Part shown: positions 11,786 through 25,579 of the stretch, piece after piece
Numbering within the stretch: position 1 is the first letter of the stretch
How the letters are laid out: every line of letters begins with the position of its first letter
Source of the DNA: Mermis nigrescens
Lineage: Eukaryota > Nematoda > Enoplea > Mermithida > Mermithidae
Length of the DNA stretch: 64,000 bases
Direction of reading: 5' to 3'
NCBI GenBank assembly: GCA_036768485.1
Contig: JAVLUZ010000142.1
Coordinates: 10,965,456-11,029,455 of the forward strand
The notes under the pieces: model-generated
The model's database searches: none
Seen by the model: the letters and a program-made list of their open reading frames with translations, nothing else
What the model was told of the DNA's origin: nothing
Position numbers and translations under genes: made by a program

Positions 11786-12344
11786 TTTCCACCCATCGCC
11801 AGAAAGCCCTGGATCCACCACTGAAGCTCATTATAACGCTGAATCAAAAGATGATTAAGTTATGTAGGTACATATGTGAAAACAATAAGAAACTCGACTG
11901 ATGCAAAGAATGACCCAAAAATCTTCCTATAAGTTTCGTTTTGCATTACTCCAGAATGATGCATGGTTTATTTTTAAACCTAGTGCATGGATCCGCTCGG
12001 AAAACTAATACCCTTATGGCTGTAGCATTCCATTTGTTCCCTTGCTGGACGGAGTCGGTAGCAAATTTTTTCATAGATATGGCGTGTCGAACTATATAGA
12101 ATTCGGTTGCTACGGTAATATGGAAAACGATTTGCCGAGCAAATTCATGCACTATGTACATAGCAAATTAAAAAATGAACTTCAGTTGAATATCAGTCGA
12201 TAGATAAAACGTTAGGCTACCAAAGTCAACGAACTTGGCTAAATTGTTCGAATTCGTCACATGCTACGAGTGAACCCAAGTTTTTATGAATACGAAGGCA
12301 ATAGCGACGATGAAAAAACAGAACTGAATTAAATGAAGTTTCTA

Positions 12345-12722
12345 TGTTGCACTTTTTTGGCGTCTTTTGATAGGTAGAGTAGAATCCTTTGTGAACGGAA
12401 AAATTGATAACTTTTGAGTTTTCTAAGAAAAACGCACAAAATTAGCGCAAAAATCAGAACAAAGCGCATGAAAAATACTTTAAAAATTATTATAATATCT
12501 AGCAATCCTTGTTCTGTGCATACACTAATCTTCTGACGTAAAAATAAGGTTCTTAGGGCACCAAGAAAGTCAAGGTCGTTAACGAGAACTACTTGGTGCG
12601 AAAAGCTGGAAAATTTTGAAAATCGTGATTAAAAAAGGCTAAAAATACAGATTTTTCTCTATTGCGCCCAACTATTCTTTGACGACAGAGGGCGGTCGCC
12701 CCTTAATCCGCCATAAGTGGGT
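12345..12722. repeat. Family C-related repeat, diverged
   Basis: It shares with 32575-32994 the phrases AAAACGC.CAAAATTAG.GCAAAAAT, TGACGTAAAAAT and CCAAGAAAGTCA, and a right end TTAATCCGCC. No duplication is discernible. The flanks 11790-12344 and 12723-13037 show no gene. Confidence 0.5.
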
Positions 12723-13037
12723 GTAGCTTTCAGCTAAACAAACTATCTTGGACTTAGCTTTCTTGGCGGAGCTATAAATTTGAAATTCTTATGCTATTCA
12801 CAGTAACGTGATTGGTACTTCAGTTTAAGCCGCTTTTGTAATCGATTTCATCGATACTAAAATTGCGATCCACGCGCAAGGTTTCTTGAAATAGACTGTA
12901 GGTAATATTACGAGTCATCTTTCCAAATTTTATGGAATTCGAAGTAAGTAGATACCTGTGTACATATCTAAAACATAAATACATACGGCAATAACTAAGT
13001 GACATTCACGCCGTATTTAGAAGAAATGTTCATGTAA

Positions 13038-16000
13038 TTAAATAGCCGTATCCAACAAGTTTTCGTAATACGCATCCTCCGGATGTTCGCGATCATGCGC
13101 TACATCTAATTTCCGAAAAAACGCAACCTTTACGATCAGGTAGACGTAGAAAATCATAAAACCGAAAATGACCAGTAAAATTGTTAAGGCGGCCCAAATC
13201 ATCAAGTTGTTCTGATTGAAGTGCGAAAGTTCGGATAAATATGAAGTCCAAGGCTCCAATTCTACAGCTTTTTCTACAACCGTTTTCCTAAAATTCAAAG
13301 TCATTGTATGACGAGAATAGTTTTGGTATATAATGAATTTGCAGAATAGGGCAGTTAGTACCTGATTGAGCAAAATCAAAACATATCTGATAAAATTGAA
13401 ATAAATTACCTCGGAAAGCTAAGATTTTTAAGGCGCTGGGGAACTCTTGCAAAATTGGCTAATCCAAAAAACATATTAATAGCATTTTACAGTCAATAGG
13501 TTCAGCTAGACTAGAAACGTCGGTAAATTAAATTTCCTTCCGCATATTGTTGGTATCTACAATACAGACTAACTGCGTAGTACAGCATCAGCAGTCTTGC
13601 AGCCCAGTTTTTGAGAATCAGGAATACATCGAAAGCGATGACACAAAAAGAATCTAGCTCAGAGTTTATTATTCATAGACAAATGCAAGGCGTAAAAAAT
13701 CATTTTCAGCTTCAGGGTCCTTCCTGGCTTCTGTGACAGAATTTTTCTTCCTACTCGAATGCAAATTCCAAGCCCAAACCAGCATGCATGGCTGCCCCTG
13801 ATAAACATATGAGGTTGGGACTGATTGTGGGGAAATCGAATAATCAGAGTAAGGAATAAATAAAAAATTAATAAATAAAATATAATGAATGATTTTTCAT
13901 AAAAGTGCTGAAAATTACATTGAAAGCGCAAATTGTGTCAAACAATGTGCGATTTCGATGTTTAATACATAGCATGTATGCAGGACCTTATTCAAGAGGA
14001 ACAAGGTGGTTCGCCCTTTTAATCAAAAAAAATTTAACAGGTAATCGAAAGCACTTTTCGTAGCCTCTATTCAGAGCAATGAAAATTTTGTTTCGAAAAC
14101 TTCGATATCATGGATAGGTTAGGTTAAAAAGCGTCGAAAAATTCGGCTTTTACTGGCTATCCTAATAAACTTTCCGAGATGACGCAAATTCGTATTGGGT
14201 CCGTCCTATGCGAAACCTAGATACGGGCCTGATTCATACACAAGTATGTAAGGGTACATGTTCCTCCTAACCCATAAAGCTCAGTGATTTCGTATGGGCA
14301 CGAATAATACTAAATGTATGGATAGCAAATTTAAAGTCGTGAATTTGTGATCCTCAGGCACCCCAAGTTAAAACTGCAAGATCAGCCGTCAACGTAAGCG
14401 TTCAGGCAGCGGCTTAAAACATTTAAAATGTTCCGTGTCAGACTTTGAATAAATGTCGACGGCTCTTGTGGCTGTGGTGATCCAAGCTAACAGTATAAGT
14501 TGCGATTATGCGTGGGTGAGGGATTCGGGGTCTGGAATCTCCGAGAATCCGAAACCCCACTCCCTCAGAATTCATTTCTGGCACTTTATCGTAACTTTGT
14601 TCCATCTGTACCCCAGAATTAGGTTGCTGCTTATGTAAGTGAGCCAGACTGCATTGCTGAACTAAATTGTCTCTAAAATACTCACTAACACACTATAGGC
14701 TGCAGCCAAATTCTGGGGTCTGAGTGGTGAAAAACCACAAAAATCCCTAAGACCTAGCCAAAAATTCTATTTTGGGGGTCTATAGATTTTGGGGGTCCAC
14801 CAGATTCTCGGAGGAGGGTCTAAACCCCCTCCCTTAAACTCCTCCCCACGCCCATATGAAGTCACTAATCTTTAAAATAGTACACAAACTATCTTTTCAA
14901 TTATCGGTTAATTTTAAGCAGATTTGTTAAATAGTTGTGATTTCGGTTCGTTTTTCGGCAAAATCTTGATATATTTCCCGAAGAATCTAGTGGTTTAGAC
15001 CTAACAAACCACGTCTGGTCGATGCGACAAATAAACAGAATGGCCGAGGAAGGAGTCCATCCGGTATGGTCACATATGCGAGAGGATAGATTACATCATT
15101 GATTGACGTTTTTTATCAGGATCTGTGCGCTGAAATAAGAAATATTGCAAAAAAACCAAAAAACAACTTGCGGGGTCTAAACTCCTTATAGATCAAAACC
15201 TCTGAACCCTTCGTGTGAATATCTAGTCCAGCGAGGGAAAAACAACTTTTGGGAAAGTTTGTAGGCACAAGATAAAAAAGGACATTATTTACTATGCACT
15301 AATCAAAAATTCATTGTGCTCTCTGACTGACCCAGACATGATGTGCCCCTGGAGTTGTGTCGACAGCAGACGTGTACGTGAGCGGGTCCGTGGGTGCGAA
15401 TAGACCCCTCCAATAAAAAATGGGATATTGTCTGAGCAAAATGAGGCAAAATAGAGGCCAAAAACCGTATGAATAGTATTCACGCTATTTTGGCATTAAG
15501 TTTTTGAGGTCATTTTGATCCTTAAAAATCTTACGGTTTGACCCCACCCCCGGATCGACCATGCTATGAACCTATGGTCGTGACCATGCGCAGTATGGCT
15601 GGTTTGGGCGAAGGTCAGTTAGAGAGTTTTTTGAGCCAAAACAGTCTCAAAAGTTGGTATAAATCCTGAAATATTTATAAACTATTTTAATCCACATCTA
15701 TCCACGTCTATAATAATTAAGCACCTTGCAGAAAATGTTCGTTTTCTTCAATTTTTTCGCATCTATTTCGTCTCATTAGTTCCCAAAAAAATTCCATTTT
15801 GCATTCCCACATGGACTTGGAGGGATTGTGGAGGGATCGGTTAGACCTTTTGAAATCCCGTAGACCCCAAAATCCGGTAGATTTGGCTGGCAGACCCCCG
15901 CATTTAATTTTTGATAGGTACGTTTTTCGCGATTTTTTAACTTATCCGGGCCCCTAGAATTCGGCTGCTGCCCATGTATGGTCTAGATCCTCGAACGATC

Positions 16001-18760
16001 TAGACCCCCACACCCCGCCCTGCATGTATGCTTCACGACGTGACCATAGTTACAGCATGGCCGATCTGGAGGGGTCACCCGGTCTGGGGGAGGGTCAAAA
16101 ATTTAGCTTTTCTGGGCCAAATGACATCAAAAACTGGTATAAGCGCTTAAATAGCGTTAAAACTACGTTATTATACAATTTATGGTCAATTTAAAGCACT
16201 TTTGAAATTACTTTCGATTTTCATCCATTTTTAGCCTACATTTTGCCGCATTTTATACAGGAAATTTCGATTTTTCCCAATTTTTGAGTGGGACTCCAAT
16301 CCCCACGTGCATGTCTGGTCATGACTGCAACAACCTTTTGCAGCAAAATGGCTGCAAAATTAAAAAGAGGACAACAACTTCTACGATTAGATAGTTAATC
16401 AGAAAATTAATTATCATATTTTGCTTCGAGCAAAGAAAGTGCCAAATATGACATCCTTCGTAAAATTGGACGAACGCTCAATACTGGGAAACATTAAGGA
16501 GGCGCGGAAATAAATTTGACCAAGAATCGCTAATCACTCTAGAGATATTTAAGAGTTTTCAGCAAATTAGCATTTTTGGTAATTTTGCAATAGTAAGCAC
16601 GCAAGTTCCTGATCGAAGTGTGTTATCTTTTCTAGTTTTTTTGATGTAATATTATATCAAACTTGGTTTTCATTCTGCGCAAAAAGTTGTTTTCGTACCA
16701 GAAAAGTCCACTAGCATTAGTCGGATTATCATAAAAAAATTTCTGCGCCTTCTTTTCGCATTTTCTGTGGAAAGAAACTTTTTCATTTTTCCATTTTCTG
16801 TCTGTCGCCCATTCTGAAAGTCACCAATTCGGCAGTTGAGATAAAGGCAAAGTAACCTCCAACAAGACTCTTAATCGAGCTCTTCACAGTTATTAAAGAT
16901 TATTGCACGTATGTAGTAGTGTTATTTTGGTAGCCCAAAAATAATTAAAATATGATATTGGTATAGTTGACTTATTTTTAATATGATATAAATATGATAT
17001 TCTGCTATTTTTCATTTAAAATATGATATATTTTTGATATTTGGTATATATTTAATATACTTTTGGTAGGTAAGTACCTATCGTGTAATTTCTGCAGCCA
17101 TGTAAAAGTAGGTATCTATGTAAGCAAAATACAGGTAATTAATACTCATTTATTATATTTCAAAGTCAAACGACTAATGCAAGCAATCAATATTTTTTCG
17201 AAGTAAAGCACAAGCATTACATTTCCAGGCGCTGTTTAAAAAATTTTCATATATGTATAAAACTTTCAAAATTTACGAGATTAAGTTACAAAATTACATA
17301 AATTCCTTTCACTTTTCGTCAAATAACAAGATTTCGGAATAACGATCAGACATGTGCGTGGGGATGTGGGGTCTAGACCACCCAGAATAGGAAGATGGAA
17401 AATTTTGTAGGGAAAATGAGGCAAAATGAAGGCCAAAACCGGATGCAAATTAATAATTTTCTTCAAGTGTTTCAAATTGACCAGAAACAGTGTAATATCG
17501 TGGTTTTAAGGCTATTTAAGCGCTTATGCAAGTTATTGAGGTCATTTTGGCCCAAAAAGCTGAATTCTTGACCCCTGCCCCAAATCGCCCATGCTGTGCA
17601 CCACACCTGAGCGTGGGGGTTTAGGGGTATGCACCCCCCCCCCCGAGAAACCAAAATACCCCCCCCCCCCCTTAGAAATCAAAATACCCCCAGAATTCAA
17701 TTTTTGAATTTTTTTGTTTTTTTCGCAATTTCTTGATGCCAATGGATAGTGCTCGATGAGAAACGTTGAAAAATGGTATTTTTTCGCCGTACCACTATTT
17801 TTAAGGTTATTTTTTCACCTTTGAAAAATCTTGCTTTCACCCAGAATGTTCTTGCTGCCCACGTATGCTGTGCACCTATGATCACTATTAGCAAATCACA
17901 ACGGTAAACAATACAGGTGGCAAACAAGAATCGAGAAAACAAGTATAATTTGATGGGTCAATGTCATGTGTTGTGGTATATACTTACCGACCTAACTGAG
18001 ATTTTGAAATCTCCCAGATCTAGGCCACCCTTAATGAGCTGAGCTTGCCAAAAGTTATGCATTTATCAATTTTGACAGGATGTCACTCAATCATACTACA
18101 CTGCGCTAATTGTATATATGTACATACGATTAACGCAGGTGTACACAACCCTTAACGGACTCTACAGTATACATATGTACAATAGGCGAGGTGGCTTGGT
18201 TGGGTATAGGTACATACATAATTAAGTAGGTACCGATACTGTATGCAAACTTAAGTATGTATTATGAAGATATGACCTGGAAAATACCTACTGCATCATG
18301 CTTTGAAATTTGCAAGTAAGGTATAGAGCGAAAGTAGGAAAAAAGTGCTACCACTTTGTACAAAAATTATACCAAAATTATATCAAAAATATTTTCACAT
18401 TTTCCGGAGTTTTAATATGATAAGAATATGATATACCAAAATTCTCAGAATTAAAATATGATATTGGTAGTCCAACAAGTGCCTACCAAAATCATACCAA
18501 AATTTATTTTTGGTATATCAAAATAACACTAGTATGTAGTATATCTGGAAAGTTTTCTATAAAGCCTTACTTAGATGGGGTAACCAAGGATCGTTTTTGA
18601 GCATCAGCTATCGAAGTGTTACGAAATGAGTCTGTGATCAAGATATCCGGTTCAAAATTCATACTCTTGTCGCGAGGTACATTAACTTTACTGACATTGT
18701 CTACTCCCTTCGCCTTTGTACACAACGGAACTTTCTTCGTTGAGGTCATTGTTTTTCTGT
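13038..18760 (-). CDS. Two-exon gene for a small single-pass membrane protein (142 residues), unknown family
   Basis: Exon 1 starts after an acceptor-like TTCATTCATTCCAG, has its ATG at 18749 and ends at 18571 before GTAAGG. Exon 2 is 13287-13038 after TTTGAATTTTAG. The split codon AA|G makes the join phase-correct, and 179 + 250 nt equals 143 codons including the stop. The N-terminal ~60 residues are polar. One hydrophobic segment at about residues 88-112 (LMIWAALTILLVIFGF and on) is followed by a basic VKVAFFRK and an acidic tail ending DAYYENLLDTAI. That suggests a membrane protein with a short charged cytosolic tail. I recognise no family. The ~5.3 kb intron contains a hAT-type element. 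Extra internal exons cannot be excluded, and the join is an inference. Confidence 0.55.
15290..16325. repeat. Cluster of MITE family F copies in both orientations
   Basis: Family F contains AAAATGAGGCAAAAT, TGAGGTCATTTTGGCCC, ATCGGCCATG.TG and a CATGTGCG-type G-rich end. Copies here lie at about 15290-15575 (+), 15575-15835 (-) and 16040-16325 (-). Others are at 17345-17600, 31215-31495, 36210-36432, 36440-36690 and 38455-38690. No gene is visible among them. Confidence 0.55.
17345..17600 (+). repeat. MITE family F copy, nested
   Basis: CATGTGCGTGGGG start, AAAATGAGGCAAAATGAAGG and TGAGGTCATTTTGGCCC inside, and CGCCCATGCTGTGCACC at the end. Confidence 0.65.
17602..17867 (+). repeat. MITE family B copy 6, nested
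   Basis: CACACCTGAGCGTGGGGG start and CTGCCCACGTATG end with the family core. It is inserted at the end of the family F copy. Confidence 0.8.
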
Positions 18761-19324
18761 CTGGAATGAATGAACGCGAAACGACAATTTTGGATTTAGT
18801 ATAAAATTCATGACATTACATGCTCATTTCAGTATGCATAATTACAATTTTGGATTGAAACATCAAAGCAATGGAGAAGGAGAAGGGAATAAGTGCTATA
18901 TGTGCACAAGCCTCTAGCTTTCATAACTCATCGTAACCGAAACGCTGTGCACAGAATCGTATCCGGGATTTGCCCAGTGAAGACCGCCGGATGTTTCGCT
19001 CTATACTCTAAAAATCATATCGGGATAGCTAAGATACAGTTCATTTTTTGATATTTGCCAACATGCTCTATCCATTGAGAATATGAAAATTCAATTTTTT
19101 TAAATAAAATTTCGTGCATTTCAAAAAATTAACTTTTATTTATTATGTTTTTTGCACCAAAACCTGGCATTCTGCTGAAGGAGCCATCTCATTTTATATT
19201 CAGAATGTAAGATGCTTTCAAGCGGTACTACCATTAGATTTACTCAAATTCAAATCTTGCTCGATTATCGAATAGAAATACAGCTTTTCACTTGTCTTTC
19301 TCAGAACTCTGTGAGCAGTATGTA

Positions 19325-19848
19325 TAGGGCTCCCATATGTCCTTTTTTTAAGAGGACAGTCCTTTTATTTGCATCAGCGTCCTTTTTTAAAACCTGTCCT
19401 TTTTTTGTCCTTTTTTCGATACTTAGCCTGAAAAAAACTACTCAATTACCATCGTATTGGGTGACTGGCCATTCGCGAAGGATTTTGTTTTAAATTAATG
19501 TTGTACCATTATTGTGAGCGTTGCAGCTATATGATGGACGTTTTCTAGACTAACTTTTTTTCTTCCAGGTTAATATACTTTTATTTACTGTACTTATTTT
19601 ATTACCCCATAATTTCGCATTATTCTGAACTGCTCATTTTGCCATAAAAAGTAGGGTGTTACTTTTCATGCTGCATTCAGAACGATAACCTACTTAGACA
19701 AATTCAATCTAGCAATAAGTATGTTCATTGATCTCATTGTATTGGTCTTCTATTGACTTAGTTGTGTATGATTTCAGTGAATGTTTGTCAATTTAGACTT
19801 TTTGCAAAAAATGTCCTTTTTTCTGGCATAAAGTATGTGGGAGCCCTA
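19325..19848. mobile_element. 524-bp hAT-type MITE
   Basis: TAGGGCTCCCATA at the left and TATGTGGGAGCCCTA at the right are flanked by a perfect 8-bp duplication AGTATGTA (19317-19324 and 19849-19856). Both subterminal parts contain ATGTCCTTTTTT runs. No gene inside. The stretch 18761-19316 before it shows no gene. Confidence 0.88.
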
Positions 19849-20073
19849 AGTATGTACAAGGTATTATCATCGCATCTAAGGGAAAATAACGGAGAACGTT
19901 TGATGTGGCGGCGCCAGGCGTCGAGAATTTAGGGTTTTTCTGACGAAAGTACGTAGTAGTATAGAGGGGGGGGGTCGCAAGCGTATTTCAGTGGTACCGC
20001 TATGTTATAACGTGTAAAAAAGTCGTCCTATCTTTTCTACATAATGCTACCGTTTTCTGCGGCTCAAGCAATG

Positions 20074-21385
20074 ACCGGGAAGTCGAAGGACCGGGAAATC
20101 GAAGGACCGGGAAGTCAAAGGACCGGGAAGTCGAAGGACCGGGAAGTCAAATTTATATATACACACTCGTTTTGTGCACGTTTACTTGCATAATGTGTCT
20201 GAGCAAGGACCGGGAAGTCATATTTATAAGTTTTCAGCAGCACCAGATAGCCTAGTAGTTATGTTGTCTCCCTGGGTCTAACGTTATAACGTAGGCAATG
20301 TTTAAGCATAGGCAGTTATTAAGAATAGACAACGTTATAACATAGGCTAATGCTATAACATATACAATGGTTAAGCATAGGCGAGGGAGTGGAGCCTTGC
20401 GCCCTGAGGTGGGGCCAGAGCGCTATGGTTAAGCATAGGAAGTGTTAATAGATAGGCAATGGTTAAGGATAGGCAGTGCTGCAAGATATACAATGGTTAA
20501 AGATAGGCTAACGCTATAACATATGAGGACATAGTTGAGGAGTGAAAGGGTCAAAATTGGCAGGGTGCCAAGCCTAAGTGTAAACTAGGATTTAACTAAG
20601 ACTAAACCTGCACTAAGTGTAAAGTAAACCTAGCTGAGCTAGGTGTAAACAAAGCCAACCCGGTCCACTCCTTTTGCCTGCGGGTCCTCAGCGGGAGGAG
20701 GGAGAGTCTCCCCTAAAAAGTAGCAGGGGTCTGCTCTTGCTACCCCTGCCACTCAGTCTAAAAATTGCCTTAAATGTGCCAAAGTATGGCAAAACTAAGC
20801 AGAAGGACTGTGTAGCAGTGGTCCACTCTTGCTACCACTGCCACTCAGTCTAAAAATTACCTCCCCTAAAATGTAGCAGTGGTCCGCTCTTGCTACCACT
20901 GCCACCCAGTCTAAAAATTGCCTTAAATGTACCAAAGTATGGCAAAACTAAGCAAAAGGACTGTGTAGCAGGGATCCGCTGTTGCTACCCCTGCCACTCA
21001 GTCTTAAATATATCTAAAATGTGTCGAAGTAAGACAAAACTAAGCCCAAGGACTGGATGTGAGAGTAAACTAAGCTTAGGTAAGCCAAGGTGTAAAACAA
21101 GCCTAAGCATTATAGAAATTTATCAAGCAGTGTATGGCTTCCTGGCCCTTTATGTTCACCTGGCAGATTATGCAATTAAGTCTAAATATAAAATAAGTTT
21201 GTAAAGTAAGCCTAGCTGAGCTAGGGATTAAAGTGGGTCTAAGCACAAAAGGAGTGTGTATATATATAGGTTTGACTTCCCGGTCCTTCGTCACTTCCCG
21301 GTTCTTCGAATTCCCGGTCCTTTGTCATTTTCCAGTCCTTCGACTTCCCGATCCTTCGACTTCCCGGCCCTTCGTCACTACTGAT
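20074..21385. repeat. Inverted pair of 16-bp arrays, left arm
   Basis: Direct copies of GACCGGGAAGTCGAAG at 20074-20150 face the reverse complement (CTTCCCGGTCCTTCG type) at about 21268-21385. The interval of about 1.3 kb is thus an inverted-array unit nested inside one arm. It holds repeated phrases such as TTATAACATAGGC and TTAAGCATAGGC and the TGCCACTCAGTCT units. The mirror image lies at about 27425-28835. Confidence 0.75.
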
Positions 21386-22021
21386 CTTTTTTGACTTCCT
21401 GTTCCTTTGACCTCTTGGCCCTAGCTTAAATGTGTTGAAGCAGTGGTCCGCTCTTGCAACACATCAACAAGCTTATGCATGTTGTGTGTATCCCCTGCCA
21501 TTGCAAATAATGGACCGATTGAGCTAAAATTGGCCGAGAAAACCTAGTAGTTTTACTGTTTTTAGCCATTTTTACCTCAAAATACACTGTTTTTGGCTCA
21601 AATAGCTCAATGGTAGGTTCTGCATGTGTCTTGCAAAGGAGATCAACATGAACTTATATACTGTAAAAGTGAATACATGAGGAAGAATAGCTCAAATTGA
21701 TTCAGAATTTAGCATACAGGTCATACACCTTTGACAAAGTGTGTAATATTTGTAGAGCTGAGCACAAAGCGACTCACACTATTATGATTAGTTAGGTCTC
21801 CAAGGCTATTCTTCTCTGCTCAGGGGTTTAACAGAAACCTTTCATTTCAATACAATAAATGCCTAAGAAACATAATCAACATGTATTATCAACTTTAGTT
21901 GGTTCAATCACTTCTTCTTTATTCGTATAACTTAAAGTAAAGCGTGCACTTAATTCAAATATATATGAGCATTGGAAAAGGCTCATAGATTGTAGAACAA
22001 TCAGAAAGAAAGTGTAGGCTA

Positions 22022-22400
22022 ATTGAGCAGTTTAGAAAAAAGAGTGCAGAAGTTACAAAAAGTGTGCAGAGTTTGGAAAAAAGTGAGCAGAGTATAGAAA
22101 AAAGTGTGCAGAGTTTGGAAAAAAGTGTGCAGAGTTTGGAAAAAAGTTTGCAGAGTTTAGAAGAAAGTGTACAGAGTTTGGAACATTCTTCACACGCTTT
22201 AACATAGGAATTGTGCACAGTTTCGAAAAAAGTGTGCCGAGTTTGGGAAAAAGTGTGCAGAGTTTCGAAAAAAGTGTGCAGAGTTTCGAAAAAAGTGTGC
22301 AGAGTTTGGAAAAAAGTGTGCAGAGTTTGGAAAAAAGTGTGCAGAGTTTCGAAAAAAGTGTGCAGAGTTTGGAAAAAAGTGTGCAGTGTTCGGAAAAATA
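22022..22400 (+). repeat. 21-bp tandem array (GTGTGCAGAGTTTGG)
   Basis: About 17 imperfect copies of AAAAAAGTGTGCAGAGTTTGG, interrupted once near 22185-22212 by CACACGCTTTAACATAGGAA. The mirrored array is at 26465-26815. Confidence 0.85.
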
Positions 22401-22944
22401 CCTAAAAATTATTAAAACACATTTTGGGGTAATTCTAATGTCATTATCATTCAGCCAACAATAATATAATGGAGACATGTAATGTAAGTGGGTGGCCTGA
22501 GTACAGCTTTTTTTAGGGCTAAGAGCGACAGACGAGAATGAGATGGTCAAAAACTCTTTTTGCTTTGACATAGTTTATTAAATAAATTATACAGGTATAT
22601 TAGACTTAACAATTTGATGATGTAGACATGTGTCTGACATAGAAACACAAGAATAAGCATTTAGGGTGGCTTACTTGGGTAGTGTGGCTGTGAAATAATT
22701 TAATAGTCAGTCAATTTTCATGTAAACAGGTATTATTTGCACACACATTTGCTACATAACTGTCCAGGCTGTTTGTTGGCTATAACATTCATTATTGCAA
22801 CCCCTCTTACGTATAGGAATACATTGCATTTTCATGGATTAGAGACATAAAGATTACAATACTGTTAGATAGTCTTAAACAATATACTGCATACAGTAGG
22901 CAGAGTCTGTTGAATTTATAAGAGTGCTTATAAAGTTTTGAGCA

Positions 22945-23300
22945 AATTTTGTAAAAATTGTAACATTTTTAGTAAAGTTTGGAACATTTTTTGTAAAGCT
23001 TGGAACATTCTTTGTAAAGTTTGGGACATTTTTGTAAAGTTTGGAACATTTTTGTAAAGTTTGGAACATTTTTTGAAAAGTTTGGAACACATTTTATACG
23101 TTATAACATAGGAATTTTGTAAAGTTTCGAACATTTTTTGTAAAGTTTGGAACATTTTTGTAAAGTTTGGAAAATTTTTGTAAAGTTTGGAACATTTTTG
23201 TAAAGTTTGGAACATTTTTTGTAAAGTTTGGAACATTTTTGTAAAGTCAGAGAAATTCGGAACAAAGCTTGTAAAATTTGGAACAAAACTCGTAAAAGTC
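22945..23300 (+). repeat. ~20-bp tandem array (TTTGTAAAGTTTGGAACA)
   Basis: About 15 imperfect copies, interrupted once near 23090-23115 by ACGTTATAACATAGGAA. The mirrored array is at 25580-25935. A related array follows the TBP-like gene at 58267. Confidence 0.85.
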
Positions 23301-23913
23301 AGAAGAAAGTTATATAAATGTCCAAATATCCGAATTCAGCCACAATTAAAGGGGTATATTGCATCCAAAAAATCCTTGTTTCTATTGCCCAAGTTAATAA
23401 GGCAAGTAAAGCATAATGAGCCAGAAATACTCATATTTTGTACACAATACTATTTAAATTACACACTTTATTGGGAAAGTATGTGTTAAACTTACTTGTA
23501 TTGCCACATTAATTGAGCAATTTAGCAGCAAGCATCAGGCTGCATGCTTTTGTCTATATTGTAAAATTATCATCTCAGTACTGCATATCCTAATATTTGA
23601 GACCATTAATTTAGAGTTTCGTCTATACAAAATCTAATTTGTGCAGAAAACTTCAATTCTATTTATCCAGTTTGGCATCTTTTAAAGCTTCAATTTAACT
23701 TCATTTTATAGGTAAAAACATAAATATACTACTTGGTGTCGCTAAAATCATCTAAGAGGCTTAGACCCTGAAAAAGGGGATCCCCCACACCTATTGGAAC
23801 CTGTGCTTCTCCAGATGCAGAATATATGTTAAAATGGCGTTCGGGTCGGCCAGTGAAACAAACCATCAGCACAGGGGGAGTAGAGATGTGCTAGGCCGCC
23901 TTTTCAGCCGGGG

Positions 23914-24966
23914 CCTGTAAAACTAAAAAATTGACAAAATAATATAATCTTTTGATCAAATTTTGCAATATATTTACAAAAAGTAAGCTAGATTGGTACT
24001 ATGGTTGTGGTTTGTTGTATCTATGATCAGATTAAACCAATTTGATGTATTTTTGAAAGCATTTGCCTCACATTTTGCTGAATGGACAAAGATCTTTGAG
24101 GACATACTGTATTAACAATCAATGCACACGTTAGGGCATAACAAATCGTTGTATAAGCTGGGTGCTTTGCAGCAGATAATAGGATCGGTGTAGCTCACTT
24201 ATCTTAATTATAGCTTTTATATTATTTTAATATTGATAATGTTCTAGGCAAATGACTTTTGTTCTCTTTTTGCCTCAATAATGTTTCATGTAGCGTTTTG
24301 ATGCCTATATTCTATTCACCATGCTGTAGGTTGCTGGCAAATGTCTTCCCAAATGTAAGCCTTGTGTATTGGTTTAACGGTGTGGAACTTTGTGTAAATC
24401 CGGGTTGGAATTTGCTGCCAAGAAGGGTTGAGCTAGGACACCTATGCTACTACTGCCAAAGCAGCATTGTCATTTCTGGCCACTTACCCTTTTTCTGTTG
24501 ATTTTGCCGAAAATGAGAATTCTTATCTAAATAAGTGGTTCCTAAATTGTGAATAGTCAAGCAAAGAATAGAATGTGGGCAGTATCAACCTTTTATGTCA
24601 TTATTTTTTGAGAATCCTAAGATTTCCAGATTAGTTCAATCTTGAGAATACTTACATAGCTCACTTACTATAGTATGCCCCAGCCACTGTATGTTTGAAT
24701 TATGTTTATATGGATGGTTTAGTGCTCTACAAATGAAAGAATGACAGCCACTTGCCCCACTCTAGTTTCCTATTGAATTACAGTAAATATGGTAACCACC
24801 TAGTCCATCAGTACAATTAATGACAATAAAAATACACAAACCAGCTACGTGCGTTGAATGAGTCAATGATTGAGAAACAGTATTTCGTTGCGTGTATTGG
24901 AAATATGGGTGGGACATGTTAACATATGCTGTATGATATACCTTAGTAAGTACTATGTCCCTGTGA
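23914..24966. other. Foldback spacer, no recognisable gene
   Basis: Single-copy-looking sequence between the arms. Short open frames exist, such as 24259-24501, but none has a recognisable domain or splice context. Confidence 0.5.
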
Positions 24967-25579
24967 CCCCGGCTAAAAAGGCGGCCCAGCACATCTCTAC
25001 TCCCCCTGTGCTGATGGTTTGTTTCACTGGCCAACCCGAACGCCATTTTAACATATATTCTGCATCTGGAGAAGCACAGGTTCCGATAGGGGTGGGGGGA
25101 TCCCCCTTTTTCAGGGTCTAAGCCTCTTAGATGATTTTAGCGACACCAAGTAGTATATTTCTGTTTTTACCTATAAAATGAAGTTAAATTAAAGCTTTAA
25201 AAGATGCCAAACTGGATTAATAGAATTGAAGTTTTCTGCACAAATTAGATTTTGTATAGACGAAACTCTAAATTAATGGTCTCAAATATTAGGATATGCA
25301 GTACTGAGATGATAATTTTACAATATAGACAAAAGCATGCAGCCTGATGCTTGCTGCTAAATTGCTCAATTAATGTAGCAATACAAGTAAGTTTAACACA
25401 CACTTTCCCAATAAAGTGTGTAATTTAAATAGTATTGTGTACAAAATATGAGTATTTCTGGCTCATTATGCTTTACTTGCCTTATTAACTTAGGCAATAG
25501 AAACAAGGATTTTTTGGATGCAATATACCCCTTTAATTGTGGCTGAATTCGGATATTTGAACATTTATATAACTTTCTT

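Larger units (their letters stand above)
16917..18531. mobile_element. 1.6 kb hAT-type non-autonomous element
   Basis: TAGTGTTATTTTGG at the left and CAAAATAACACTA at the right are inverted ends flanked by a perfect 8-bp duplication GTATGTAG (16909-16916 and 18532-18539). Both subterminal regions are rich in AATATGATATT repeats. Family F (17345-17600) and family B (17602-17867) are nested in it. No transposase reading frame was found. Confidence 0.85.

Noticed and set aside
22053..22571. Long frames rich in repeated Lys-Leu-Cys-Thr text in the foldback arms
   Set aside because: They are translations of 20-21-bp tandem arrays, open on both strands, and mirror each other in the two arms.
22022..23300. 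CRISPR-like arrays
   Set aside because: Units are contiguous without spacers, and the DNA is eukaryotic.
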